Below, in pieces: positions 34,462-43,120 of a stretch of 43,120 nt of DNA (positions are counted from its first letter, which is position 1; the number at the start of each line of letters is the position of its first letter). The notes beneath the pieces are model-generated. The model was not told the DNA's origin, searched no databases, and saw nothing but the letters and a program-made list of their open reading frames with translations. The stretch spans positions 1 to 43,120 of the forward strand of contig SSFW01000002.1 in assembly GCA_008015595.1 (NCBI GenBank), given 5' to 3'. The DNA is from Nitrosomonas sp. (GTDB lineage Bacteria; Pseudomonadota; Gammaproteobacteria; Burkholderiales; Nitrosomonadaceae). The position numbers and the translations under genes are program-made.

Positions 34462-37400
34462 TTAGAAATTAATGCGAATTCCCAGAGAAAATTCTCGCCC
34501 TCTTCGGAACTGGCGTACAACCTCATCACCTTGCTTAACAAGAAAATCATCATCAAGCAAGTTTCTCATATTGAGTCGCAAAGAAAGCCATTTATTAACA
34601 TTCTGACCAACAACGAAATCAAGCATATGAAAAGGTTGCTCAAATCGATCAGGTGCGCCTAACACACCAACCGATTCAACACGTTGACTCGCGACATTAT
34701 AGAGCAAAGTGGCTTGTGTTCCCCATTCTCGGTTATCGTAACCTAATTGAAAGTTAATGATGTGGCGAGAATGGCCTTGCAATGGCCTGCTCGCATTGGT
34801 TTGCACTTCAAGGCTTTTTTCATTGAGATTGACCAAGGAATCAGACCATGTGTAATTAGCACCTACTGTAAAATTCCTAAGCTGCGTATGGATGAATTCA
34901 AGATTTTTTAACCCCTCCACTTCAAACCCATATACTCGTGCATCATCAGCATTCTGGAAAGTTAATAATCCAGCATTACCCGGTACGTTAACCACCTCAA
35001 CCGGTAACTTGAGATCTTTCCAGAAAAAACCGGCCAACACATTCTCATTGGGGGACAAATAATACTCCCACCGCAAATCATAATTGGTGATACTGGTTTG
35101 TTTAAGATTGGGATTACCTATCGTCTCGCGATTGGTATTTTGATCGGTAAATGGTGCAGGAGATAACTCCCTGAAGTCTGGCCTGGAAATCGTTTGACTA
35201 TAACCAGCCCGTAACTGCTGCCGTTCAGAAACTGACCAAGTTGCTGATACGGAGGGCAACATATCGACACGGTCTAATTTTGACTGGATCGGCCTGTTCT
35301 GGTTACCGACTGACTGAAAGGTTTCAACCAGCATTAAATTATCTTCCCAACGTAGTCCCCCTGAAATTCGCAGCTTCTCATAAAAATTAGCATCCACTTT
35401 TCCATAGTAGGAAAGCAAGTCCTGATTGGCCCGGAAACTATCGGTTGGTCGTGTAATATCGCGAACCTGAAAACCATTGGGACCAATATACCGAGGATTC
35501 AGAATGTCTTCCAAAGAAGGTTGATTCAAAATCGTTTGATTTCTTGCATCGGGTCCAAAGGGGAAAAAAGCATAGCGTTGAATTCCCGAATGACGGGTTC
35601 GACTCTGGGTAATCATTCCACTTTCCAGTGAAAACCGATAATTAGGCGTTAACTCCACCGGAAGCTTTGCATCAACGCGCCAACTTTGATCTTTATCTTT
35701 TAAATCGAGATACATGGTTTGATTACTATCCGGTTGTCGAGAAAAAGCAAATATCTGATCATTACTCAGTAGCTGATCATAGCGATATTCCCTAAATTTC
35801 GGTTCTTCACGATTAGCCGTTGAATGGGAATACAACCAATCAATTTTTAAATCTTTTGCCCAATCCAGTGTATGGGAGCCACCCACTTGCTGCATCAATA
35901 ATTGATTGGAAAATAGCCGTAGCCTCGTTCTTCGTATTTCAGTCGGATTGTTATCAGTGAATCCCTCCGAAATTCTCCCTTCATCAACCGATTGTCTTAA
36001 GAACATGGTTTTGGTAAATAATCGATGCTTATCCTTGTACTCGACATCCGCACCAAAATAGCCATTGAGCTGAACTTCACGCAATGTTCTTTTAACATCA
36101 AAGTCTTGTACCTTGAGTAATTGATCATCGCTTCGCTGTGTCGCTACAAACAGTTTACTCACTTCATTTTGATTGCGAATTTCTTGGTTCCACCCTGCCG
36201 AAGCAATATAACCTGCCCTAAAATTACCTAAGTTAAATACATCCCCCATCGCCGCCTGCATATTACCGAGCGGAGGATTATCCTTGCGTTTGATATCCCA
36301 ATCCGTTGCAAGCCCCTCGCCTATTTGCTCTAATTCAGCCGGCGTTTGCCCGTTCGGATTGAAGGGCGTTTTAGGCTCCAATTTACCGCCATCTTTGACA
36401 ATATCTGCGAGGGAGTTCGGCAATGCACGCGTTCCATCATCATAGCCCAGAAAACTCAGATCTCCCCCTTTGTAGGTTAATCCTTTTGCGAAGGTCGAAT
36501 TGTCGATAACACCAATCGATCCATTAAAATTGAAGAAAAATTGGTCCGGGATACCTCGCGTGCGGAGCTCAATGGTACCTCCCGCAAATTCAGCGGGTCG
36601 ATCTGGCGAATAAGTTTTTTGAACTAAAACACTTTCTAATACGCTCGTAGGAAAAATATCCAGTGGCACCACGCGTCGTGTGGGATCAGGGCTCGGAATC
36701 GCCGCGCCATTAACAAGCGTCGAAGAAAAACGTTCTCCCAGCCCACGAATAAAGATGAATTGACCGCCCACCAAGGTTAACCCAGATGCTCTTCGAAGCG
36801 CTGAAGCCGCATCGCCATCACCACTCCGGCTAAACTGTTCAGCACTCATGATCGTTGCAACTTCGGCTGATGACTTTTGTTCTTCAATCACAGCAGTCAA
36901 ACTCCCAGCAAGATGCGGCTCCAGCACGACATATTCTGCAAGCTCTACTCCAGCCGGTGTCAGGCTAAATTTTAATTCGGTCAGCTGATCCTTATTGATT
37001 TCTACACTATCACGGGTTTGGCTGTTATAAGCGGAATGTAATAATGAGACGCTATACGCACCAATCGGAATATTAATTTGCACTCGGCCTTGATCATCGG
37101 TTCTGAGCCTCTGATTCAAACCACTAATAAATAATTGCACATCCTTGATGGGTTTTTGTGTCTCAGCTGAAACAACTTGTGCAACGATCGTACCCTCACC
37201 AGATGATTCAGCAGTAATCGGTGCCTTCTCAGCGCCTGCGAGAACGCCCGCCTCTGAGCTTTCGATATTCAATAATGTTTTTTCAGGATCATCATAAAAC
37301 GTGACTAAAATTTGTACATCTTCTGTTGGACGTAAGGGCAATTCAAAAGAGAAAAATTGATCTCTTTGAGTACGAATTCTGATTTGATAGATTCCTGGTG

Positions 37401-37677
37401 GTAACTTACCCGCAATACTCCCATTGGCACTTGTCGTAATCGGGGAACCGTCTTTAGCAAGCCATGCATAGGACGTTGCCGAACTATCAATAAAACGAGC
37501 ATCAGGACGACCAAATTGATCGCTTATCACTGATACCTCAGCACCTGAGATTGGTAAACCATCTTGGAATAAATTTATCGAAAATTGTGCGGATTCGGTA
37601 CTTGCAAATGTTTCATTTGTTGTTATAACCAAAGCCATTACAAACATTAAAACCTGAATAAGCTGGATCATCTTCAA
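34462..37677 (-). CDS. TonB-dependent receptor with carboxypeptidase-regulatory-like N-terminal domains
   Basis: A 1071-residue outer-membrane protein with a Sec signal (to about residue 25). Two Ig-like carboxypeptidase-regulatory-type domains follow (about 30-120, FSINLFQDGLPISGAEVSVI; about 160-245, VVSAETQKPIKDVQLFISG). The plug has SALRRASGLTLVGGQFIFIRGLGERFSSTLVNG and PDRPAEFAGGTIELRT. A ~700-residue barrel ends RREFSLGIRINF-like (RGREFSLGIRINF), with terminal Phe as usual for BamA recognition. The domain order recalls Oar-like receptors; one such protein is needed for protease secretion in Myxococcus xanthus. The ligand is unknown. It lies 285 nt downstream of a TonB2-type operon on the same strand, so that operon is the likely energy source. 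Confidence 0.92.
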   Translation of the reverse strand: MKMIQLIQVLMFVMALVITTNETFASTESAQFSINLFQDGLPISGAEVSVISDQFGRPDARFIDSSATSYAWLAKDGSPITTSANGSIAGKLPPGIYQIRIRTQRDQFFSFELPLRPTEDVQILVTFYDDPEKTLLNIESSEAGVLAGAEKAPITAESSGEGTIVAQVVSAETQKPIKDVQLFISGLNQRLRTDDQGRVQINIPIGAYSVSLLHSAYNSQTRDSVEINKDQLTELKFSLTPAGVELAEYVVLEPHLAGSLTAVIEEQKSSAEVATIMSAEQFSRSGDGDAASALRRASGLTLVGGQFIFIRGLGERFSSTLVNGAAIPSPDPTRRVVPLDIFPTSVLESVLVQKTYSPDRPAEFAGGTIELRTRGIPDQFFFNFNGSIGVIDNSTFAKGLTYKGGDLSFLGYDDGTRALPNSLADIVKDGGKLEPKTPFNPNGQTPAELEQIGEGLATDWDIKRKDNPPLGNMQAAMGDVFNLGNFRAGYIASAGWNQEIRNQNEVSKLFVATQRSDDQLLKVQDFDVKRTLREVQLNGYFGADVEYKDKHRLFTKTMFLRQSVDEGRISEGFTDNNPTEIRRTRLRLFSNQLLMQQVGGSHTLDWAKDLKIDWLYSHSTANREEPKFREYRYDQLLSNDQIFAFSRQPDSNQTMYLDLKDKDQSWRVDAKLPVELTPNYRFSLESGMITQSRTRHSGIQRYAFFPFGPDARNQTILNQPSLEDILNPRYIGPNGFQVRDITRPTDSFRANQDLLSYYGKVDANFYEKLRISGGLRWEDNLMLVETFQSVGNQNRPIQSKLDRVDMLPSVSATWSVSERQQLRAGYSQTISRPDFRELSPAPFTDQNTNRETIGNPNLKQTSITNYDLRWEYYLSPNENVLAGFFWKDLKLPVEVVNVPGNAGLLTFQNADDARVYGFEVEGLKNLEFIHTQLRNFTVGANYTWSDSLVNLNEKSLEVQTNASRPLQGHSRHIINFQLGYDNREWGTQATLLYNVASQRVESVGVLGAPDRFEQPFHMLDFVVGQNVNKWLSLRLNMRNLLDDDFLVKQGDEVVRQFRRGREFSLGIRINF

Positions 37678-37962
37678 TCGTTATTCTTTTTATTAAATTA
37701 CTGCGAGTACAGTGGTCTATTAGGGTTAAAAGCCGGAATTTATTTATGCAAAAGGAGATTTAGCTGATGCGAGAGTAGACAGGGCAAATCGCACTGACCT
37801 ACTTAAAGCAAGCCAATACTACTGATGGATTGTTAAATTAATGTGACAGAAATAAGAATGCTGGCTTAGCAGCGTGGTGGAGATGAATGACCGCGATTAC
37901 GGTGTCAGGTATAAACCGATTCTTTGCCAATACACGATTGTGAAGCTAAGTAACTACCTAAC
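37678..37962. other. 285-nt interval between the TonB operon and its receptor
   Basis: No gene is evident. A short open stretch near 37880-37966 on the plus strand lacks a ribosome-binding site and recognisable sequence. The gap is long enough to hold a separate promoter for the receptor gene, but no clear -35/-10 pair was found. Confidence 0.5.
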
Positions 37963-39132
37963 TTAAGCGCATTTCCAGGGCTCTTCTTTACAGACTTCCA
38001 TCAGACGACGTAATTCAATGCCTTTTTTGAATAACTCGGGTTCTGTTAAGAAATCGAGGTGCTTGCTGGCTTGCTGAAATCGTCCGCTGGAAAACTGCGC
38101 ATAGGCAAGCGCATAACGAATACTCTGATCATCAAACAAGCCGACACGATATAAACTCGCTTCCATACTGGCTGCCTGATCATACTGTTTAAGGGCGAGC
38201 AGAATCGATAATCGTTGCTTGAGTTTAACTTTTTGATCATTGATTCCTGAATTGAGCATCAAAGCCTTATGCAAACGTCCCGCACGACGGTAAACTTCTG
38301 CAGCCTCAGACAATAAATCTGAATTGATACGTGCCGCCTGCTCAAGGATATGTGCTGCTGCATTCAGCATGCCTTGATCCAGATAAATATGTGCAAGCAA
38401 TTTTGCGACTACCTCGTTATCTGGAAATTTCAGCCGTGCTATTTCCATGATTTTAAGGGCCTCCTGAAATTCTCGACTGAGCCTTAATGCATTACCAATC
38501 GCCACATATTCTTCTGCTTGGGCTTTCGAGCGAGCAAGATATTTTCGGCCTAGATTAGCAGCTTCCTGATACAACTGAAGCTGCACGAAATAAAAAACTT
38601 TCAATTTCAAAAAACGATAATCACTTGGAAAAAGCTGATGGCCTTTATTCAGTGTTTCGATGGCTTGCACAGTTTTTTGTAAATGCCAATAGGACTGTGC
38701 CTGGATCGATGTCAACGCGGGGTTCTTACTTTTATGTTCACCTGTTTTATCAATGACGTTGAGGACACCTTGATAATCCTTAAGTGAAAAATGAATTTGG
38801 GCTAGATAAGCATAAATAAGTGGATCTTTCTGCCCATGCTTGATCGCAGTCTGAAAACTATCTTTGGATGCGTCAAAATCATTGAGATTCATGTAGGCCA
38901 AACCCTGCAAGGTATAAAAGCGCGCTAAGTCGGTTTTTTCGTCATCTAGATTGACGCTTTGCAGTGCTAGTAATGCGCGATCATAGTGGCCATCCTTAAG
39001 CATGATAGCTGCTAACTCGATAAAATCATCAGATTGTGGTTTTTCTTCCTTCGCCAAGGCTGGCTGGAAATAACCACTAATCAGAACAATAGCAACGATT
39101 AGGGCTCGCTTTGTAGCTATGAGCATCATCAA
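37963..39132 (-). CDS. periplasmic TPR-repeat protein of the TonB2-type operon
   Basis: A 389-residue protein with a Sec signal (about residues 1-28, ending YFQPALA). At least six TPR-like repeats follow, for example LARFYTLQGLAYMNLNDFDASKDSF, DPLIYAYLAQIHFSLKDYQG and DNEVVAKLLAHIYLDQGMLNAA. A TPR protein after tonB is a regular feature of TonB2-type clusters in Vibrio and relatives, where it is thought to aid assembly. It begins 18 nt after the TonB stop codon. Confidence 0.88.
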   Translation of the reverse strand: MMMLIATKRALIVAIVLISGYFQPALAKEEKPQSDDFIELAAIMLKDGHYDRALLALQSVNLDDEKTDLARFYTLQGLAYMNLNDFDASKDSFQTAIKHGQKDPLIYAYLAQIHFSLKDYQGVLNVIDKTGEHKSKNPALTSIQAQSYWHLQKTVQAIETLNKGHQLFPSDYRFLKLKVFYFVQLQLYQEAANLGRKYLARSKAQAEEYVAIGNALRLSREFQEALKIMEIARLKFPDNEVVAKLLAHIYLDQGMLNAAAHILEQAARINSDLLSEAAEVYRRAGRLHKALMLNSGINDQKVKLKQRLSILLALKQYDQAASMEASLYRVGLFDDQSIRYALAYAQFSSGRFQQASKHLDFLTEPELFKKGIELRRLMEVCKEEPWKCA

Positions 39133-39150
39133 ACACCTAGCTTTCTATTC

Positions 39151-39789
39151 TTAAGATAAATCAAAGCGAATTTTCTGCTTAGCCCAAACCCTAACGGAAT
39201 CCCCTTTATACTTGGCGGGTTCAAATTGCCACGACCGAACCCCTTGCAAAGCCGCATCGTCGAAAACACCGCTTGGATTAGACTCCAGCACTTGTACTTG
39301 TTTGACCGACCCATCGGTATCTACTAAAACAGAAAGAACAACATAACCTTTTATCCCATTCTTTTTTGCTGCGGGAGGATAGCGAAAAGAACTACGTGAT
39401 TTAGGTTTTGGAGGAACATCGACAAGATCTTCTGTCATAACCGCATTACCGGTTTTGCCAAGCAAACTCTCATCAACGCCAGTCATACCACCATTATCGA
39501 AACCCAATAAACCCAGATCGATTCCTGACAAAGAAGAACCCAGACCCTTAAAGGGAGGAGGGGTATTAGAACGAACCGGTTGTTTTTTAGGTTCCACTTT
39601 CTTGATCTCTTGCTTTGGCTCCGGTGGAGGCTGTTTTACCATACTGATCTCGGTAACTTCTTGCGCAGGCGTTTTATCTAATGAATCTGCAAATTTATTC
39701 ATGAGAATTACCATACCGAAGACTAAAATTGGCCCCATCAGCATCGATATCGTCGCTGCAATATGCTTATTCATTGGTTTTTTTATCAT
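39151..39789 (-). CDS. tonB: TonB-family energy transducer
   Basis: A 212-residue inner-membrane protein with one TM helix (about residues 10-30, ATISMLMGPILVFGMVILMN) and a short Pro/Lys-rich spacer (QPPPEPKQEIKKVEPKKQP). The C-terminal TonB domain is YPPAAKKNGIKGYVVLSVLVDTDG, VKQVQVLESNPSGVFDDAAL and SWQFEPAKYKGDSVRVWAKQ. The N-terminus lacks the SHLS sequence of classical TonB and, with the small spacer, is TonB2-like. ATG 39774 (MNKHIAAT) is an alternative start. Confidence 0.92.
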   Translation of the reverse strand: MIKKPMNKHIAATISMLMGPILVFGMVILMNKFADSLDKTPAQEVTEISMVKQPPPEPKQEIKKVEPKKQPVRSNTPPPFKGLGSSLSGIDLGLLGFDNGGMTGVDESLLGKTGNAVMTEDLVDVPPKPKSRSSFRYPPAAKKNGIKGYVVLSVLVDTDGSVKQVQVLESNPSGVFDDAALQGVRSWQFEPAKYKGDSVRVWAKQKIRFDLS

Positions 39790-39813
39790 GCAAATACCCC
39801 ATTCATTTTTTAT

Positions 39814-40218
39814 TTATCCAGCTTCTTTGCGTGTAGCCACACCGACACTCTGAGCCCCAGCCAAGCGTGCTTGATCAACAACTTCAACCAACTTACCGGC
39901 TGGAACACCTTCATCCGTAACGACTAGCACCACTTTATTTGTTGAAGTGCTCAATAAATCTCTGAGTTTGCTCTGAATAAGCCAGATTCTTACTGGCTCA
40001 CCATCCATATAAGTATCGCCATTGCGATCGATGAATAATCGAATGGCTTTACTAGAAGACGAAACTGCGCTACTCGCTTTAGGTCGTTCTAGCTCTAATT
40101 GCATATCTTTGACAAAGGTTGTGGTAACCATAAAAAAAATCAACAAAATGAATACAATGTCGATCAACGGTGCCATATCAATCGCTGTTTCAGTTTCAGG
40201 CGGTTCGCTATATCTCAT
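39814..40218 (-). CDS. exbD: ExbD/TolR-family proton-channel subunit
   Basis: A 134-residue protein with one N-terminal TM helix, IDMAPLIDIVFILLIFFMVTTTF, that contains the proton-carrying Asp20. A periplasmic domain with FIDRNGDTYMDGEPV, LSTSTNKVVLVVTDEGVPAGKLVEVVDQARLAGAQSVGVAT follows. It pairs with the ExbB protein encoded 30 nt upstream and with TonB 24 nt downstream. Confidence 0.95.
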   Translation of the reverse strand: MRYSEPPETETAIDMAPLIDIVFILLIFFMVTTTFVKDMQLELERPKASSAVSSSSKAIRLFIDRNGDTYMDGEPVRIWLIQSKLRDLLSTSTNKVVLVVTDEGVPAGKLVEVVDQARLAGAQSVGVATRKEAG

Positions 40219-40248
40219 AATGTGATCTTATTCAGAATATCTATCTTA

Positions 40249-40842
40249 TTAAGTCAACCTACATAACAATTTTTTAACTTGAAGCAAATCCTTCTCGATT
40301 TGCTGTTGTTTCCTGCTCAAAAAACTATGTGCGAGCAACCCTGGAATTGCGACTGCCAATCCCATTTGAGTTGTAAACAAGGCTTGAGAGATGCCACCGG
40401 CTATACCGCCCGTTTGAGTAAATAAAGCCATACTAGCCAACGAATCAAATGTTTCAACCATTCCGATTACGGTTCCCAACAAGCCTAACAAGGGAGAAAT
40501 AATCACGATAATTTTGACTAAAACAGAGAATCTTGCGATCTCACGCTCAAACTCATAGAAAGCTGCATCAAGCTGATAAGAAAGATACTGGCTCTGCTTT
40601 TTTTTTAGCGCCACACCCTTTTGAATGGCTTGCTCGACAATACTTTGCGCATCCCGAAACTTTCCCTCACGATAAAAACTGAGTAAGTCCCTTACACCCA
40701 TTTTTTTGGGTGTTTTTAAAACCCAGAAGCGATAACCAAGGCCGTACCACAGTAATAACACACAGCAAAACAAGGGCGGCATGACCAGCCCTCCGGCTTG
40801 AAATAATTCTTCAACAAGACTAACAATCTCACTCAATGTCAT
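40249..40842 (-). CDS. exbB: ExbB/MotA/TolQ-family proton-channel protein
   Basis: A 197-residue three-helix ExbB2-type protein. An N-terminal TM (VMPPLFCCVLLLWYGLGYRF) is followed by a cytoplasmic helix-rich region and two C-terminal helices: SVLVKIIVIISPLLGLLGTVIGMVETF and GGISQALFTTQMGLAVAIPGLLAHSF. These carry the family's channel-lining small and polar residues. It starts 21 nt after the TtpC-like gene stop. Confidence 0.94.
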   Translation of the reverse strand: MTLSEIVSLVEELFQAGGLVMPPLFCCVLLLWYGLGYRFWVLKTPKKMGVRDLLSFYREGKFRDAQSIVEQAIQKGVALKKKQSQYLSYQLDAAFYEFEREIARFSVLVKIIVIISPLLGLLGTVIGMVETFDSLASMALFTQTGGIAGGISQALFTTQMGLAVAIPGLLAHSFLSRKQQQIEKDLLQVKKLLCRLT

Positions 40843-40863
40843 GCGCCAACCTTATTCCAGCGG

Positions 40864-42399
40864 TTAGATTGGCTGTGGTTGCAATCTAAATGACTGAGTT
40901 TCAGGATCATTCCCAGCCCCAGGATCTGTCGCGACTGAATTACCCGATTTTCCACCTAGAAAGGCATTGGTTGCCCTTAATGCAGAGTGTTCGATATCAC
41001 GTCGAATATTCCTTGCCCAAGCATTAAGCAAGGAACCAAGCATTAGTGTTGGAATTGCGACGATCAATCCCAATTCGGTCGTCACTAAAGCAATTGAAAT
41101 CCCACCTGAAAGTAATTTGGGATCGCCTGTTCCAAATTCAGTGATGACATCAAATGTTGTAATCATTCCAGTGACTGTACCTAATAAACCGAGCAGCGGT
41201 GCAACCGAAGCAATGACCATAATCGCCGAACCAAACCGATCTAATGGACCCGCTTCTTGCAGAATGGCTTCATGCACAATATCTTCCATATGCTCTCTAT
41301 CATCTTTAAGATGACGAAGCGTGGAGGCCAAAACACGAGAAATGGCAGATCCGCCACTCTCACATATCTTTTTGGCTTCGGCCAAACGCCCCTCAGCGAT
41401 AAGTGCAATAATTTGGTCGGCTAGTTGCTTATTATCCGTACTATTTTTCCGTAACAGAAAGGCGCGAATGAAAGCTAATAAAAGTGCGAGAATACCCAGG
41501 CCAACGATAACCCATCCAATCAAACCACCTGATTCAATAATGCTTAGCACTGTTTTATCAGGGGTTTCGTCAATCGCAGTGGTACGGGATTCAAACAAAA
41601 ATAGCTTCAAATAATCCGGCTGCTCATTGTTATTCAAGGCGGTTGCAATCTCTGCTGCAGGCTCTTTCCATACTTTGAACTCACCATTTCCAGCGGGAAC
41701 TAAGGCTCCTCCCCCATCCGCACTGACACCAAACGCAGCAATATTGCCTAACTGGATAATAGAACCTTCTGCTTGCTTACCAGATTCTAAAAAGAACTTT
41801 CCTGCCTTAGATTGTATTTCTCCTAATTTCTGAATCAGCGTAAGGCCTTGCTGGAGTAAGAAAGTAGTCTTTTCTAGATCATTTTCCTTTCCTTCCTTAA
41901 TTGGAGGGGGCATCTCAATCCCATACTGTTTCAAGGTCAGTTCCGACTGAGCATAAGTTATTTCCAAAGCATCGTTGCGCTCACTCACTGCCGCCTGAGT
42001 CCGCTCAGCTTCTGCAATTTGGCTATTGAACTGATCGATTTTTGCCGAGCGTGAAACAGATTCACGTTCCAGCGCATTAATTTTTCGAATCAGCTCTTGT
42101 TCTTTGCTATTGGCACTGGCTTTGTATTTATCCAACTGCGCTTTCAATTCTCGCTTCTGCGCATCCAGAAACGCATACTCCCTTTTATACGCAGTTTCGA
42201 GGTTAACAGGTTTAGAATCTGAGGTTGTATTTTTCTTAACCGATGTTGCCTTACCTGGGCTATTGGTATCCGTTTTTTTATCCGAAGCAGGTTCAGTGGT
42301 AATTGTTTCATTTGCTTGCGGCACTTCAGGGGTTGCTTCTTGCGCCCAAGCTGTGGAAATCAAATAACAAAACAACCCGACTAAAAGAAATGGTTTCAT
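40864..42399 (-). CDS. ttpC: long TtpC-like MotA/TolQ/ExbB protein
   Basis: A 511-residue protein with a signal peptide (cut after TAWA, ~residue 19), a charged linker, and a long coiled coil (about 65-150, REYAFLDAQKRELKAQLDKYK and onward). A periplasmic domain and an ExbB-like channel domain follow, the latter with TMs near 285-310 and the signature VAPLLGLLGTVTGMITTFDVI, then GGISIALVTTELGLIVAIPTLML. This is the organisation of TtpC, required with TonB2 for iron-siderophore uptake in Vibrio. Its ATG overlaps the stop of the upstream DUF3450 gene by four bases (ATGA). Confidence 0.93.
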   Translation of the reverse strand: MKPFLLVGLFCYLISTAWAQEATPEVPQANETITTEPASDKKTDTNSPGKATSVKKNTTSDSKPVNLETAYKREYAFLDAQKRELKAQLDKYKASANSKEQELIRKINALERESVSRSAKIDQFNSQIAEAERTQAAVSERNDALEITYAQSELTLKQYGIEMPPPIKEGKENDLEKTTFLLQQGLTLIQKLGEIQSKAGKFFLESGKQAEGSIIQLGNIAAFGVSADGGGALVPAGNGEFKVWKEPAAEIATALNNNEQPDYLKLFLFESRTTAIDETPDKTVLSIIESGGLIGWVIVGLGILALLLAFIRAFLLRKNSTDNKQLADQIIALIAEGRLAEAKKICESGGSAISRVLASTLRHLKDDREHMEDIVHEAILQEAGPLDRFGSAIMVIASVAPLLGLLGTVTGMITTFDVITEFGTGDPKLLSGGISIALVTTELGLIVAIPTLMLGSLLNAWARNIRRDIEHSALRATNAFLGGKSGNSVATDPGAGNDPETQSFRLQPQPI

Positions 42400-43120
42400 A
42401 ATTTTTTCAAAGGATTCGGTAGCTCAAAGTAACCTTGGCGTATTTGTTTTTTTAATGCATCGAAAAGCTGGCTGATTTGAGTTTTATCTTTCTTAGTATC
42501 CATTGAAACAAACTTCCAATTCGAGCCTTCAGTGCGCTGCGCCATACCAAACCGACCATCACGCGTTTGGAAATAAAGAAAAATAGTTCCCAATTTGGCA
42601 ATATCCGCCAGTATCTTTTCACCGTTTAACTCGATCGTTTGCTGATAAATACCATTCTCTTTACTTAACCGCACCTCATCTTCCAGCAGTGACCAAGCAT
42701 GATTGACCGCTTTTTTAGGATCGATAAGCTTATTATTGAGATTGTCTTCTAACTCTTGAATGGCTTTAAGTCGGTCTTCAATCTTAAATGGCAAGCCTGC
42801 TTGTATGAATTGCTTATATTCAGCCAAAAATAGAATCAAGCTTGGCTTTAAATTATCACCAGAATGTTCGGCCTGCTTAGATTCTGCAGTTAATTTCTCA
42901 ATCGATTGCTGCAATTTTTCTATGCTGATTTTCTGTCGTCTTTCCTCTACGCTCAAATCTGCTAATTGAGATGAGAGAGAAGCGATCCGACTATTGTGGT
43001 TTTCTTTCTCTAAGTCCAACTGAGATTGCAACTCTTCGACTTCACCGCGAATTTTTGCGAGTGATTTCGCTAAATTCTCCAAATTGTCTGCAGTAACGGT
43101 GGGTGCATACAACGTAATGA
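42396..43120 (-). CDS. DUF3450 periplasmic coiled-coil protein of the TonB2-type operon, 5' truncated
   Basis: The frame is open to the right window edge, so the true start and probably part of the signal peptide lie beyond it; the first in-window start-like codon (TTG at 43112) is not a real start. A signal-peptide end is visible as APTVTADNL. A long coiled coil (LAKIRGEVEELQSQLDLEKE onward, ~80 residues) precedes the conserved DUF3450 domain: EYKQFIQAGLPFKIEDRLKAI, HAWSLLEDEVRLSKENGIYQ and ILADIAKLGTIFLYFQTRDGRFG. DUF3450 genes mark the 5' end of TonB2/TtpC operons. Probably an accessory subunit in the periplasm; its exact role is not settled. Confidence 0.92.
   Translation of the reverse strand, partial: ITLYAPTVTADNLENLAKSLAKIRGEVEELQSQLDLEKENHNSRIASLSSQLADLSVEERRQKISIEKLQQSIEKLTAESKQAEHSGDNLKPSLILFLAEYKQFIQAGLPFKIEDRLKAIQELEDNLNNKLIDPKKAVNHAWSLLEDEVRLSKENGIYQQTIELNGEKILADIAKLGTIFLYFQTRDGRFGMAQRTEGSNWKFVSMDTKKDKTQISQLFDALKKQIRQGYFELPNPLKKL

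Noticed and set aside
37880-37966. Short plus-strand open stretch between the TonB operon and its receptor
   Set aside because: No start with a ribosome-binding site, no recognisable sequence, and it overlaps the end of the TPR gene.

Overview
The window reads as a chromosomal segment of a betaproteobacterium. The gene order lolB-ispE-tRNA-Gln-prs-rplY-pth-ychF, the moderately AT-rich base composition and the many outer-membrane and TonB-linked genes fit a Nitrosomonadaceae (Nitrosomonas-like) host best. That assignment is inference from gene order and protein character: no ammonia-oxidation gene or rRNA lies here to confirm it.

Layout. (1) 1-1987, plus strand: the 3' end of a secretin-like gene with a cohesin-like domain, then three overlapping pseudopilin-like genes of a type II secretion/pilus-type machine. 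(2) 2143-13107: a housekeeping block running mostly on the plus strand. It holds a TPR lipoprotein, a minus-strand pair (Slp lipoprotein and an uncharacterised inner-membrane protein), minCDE, lolB, ispE, tRNA-Gln, prs, rplY, pth and ychF. (3) 13177-18939, minus strand: a GT-B glycosyltransferase interrupted by one in-frame stop, an unrecognised 349-residue protein, an alpha-glucan phosphorylase (glgP) and oligoribonuclease (orn). (4) 19045-21586, plus strand: an M48 membrane protease, a pterin dehydratase and rsgA. (5) 21569-27881, minus strand: a close-packed run hslV-hslU-thiolase-pgi-glgA. (6) 28028-31500: an Old Yellow Enzyme, a pirin-DoxX pair and a divergent LysR regulator, which look like a small electrophile/redox response island. 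(7) 31608-34001, minus strand: three exported proteins of unknown function, one built from 17 DGGxF-type repeats followed by a His-rich and a Gly/Phe/Tyr-rich region. (8) 34462-43120, minus strand: a large TonB-dependent receptor with carboxypeptidase-regulatory-like N-terminal domains, preceded by a complete TonB2-type energising operon (DUF3450 protein, TtpC-like ExbB, ExbB, ExbD, TonB, TPR protein).

How the parts relate. glgA, pgi and glgP handle glucose phosphates and glycogen; glgB and glgC are not in the window. The TonB2-type operon supplies energy to an outer-membrane receptor, most obviously the adjacent one. The three-gene exported cluster lies just downstream of that receptor, on the same strand. 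This makes regions 7 and 8 the best candidate for an undescribed surface system, possibly a metal-binding or scaffold protein handled by a dedicated TonB machine. Other points worth a second look are the single-nonsense glycosyltransferase with alternative palindromes over its start codon, strong stem-loops flanking and inside pth, and NPF motifs shared by the secretin linker and the third pseudopilin tail.
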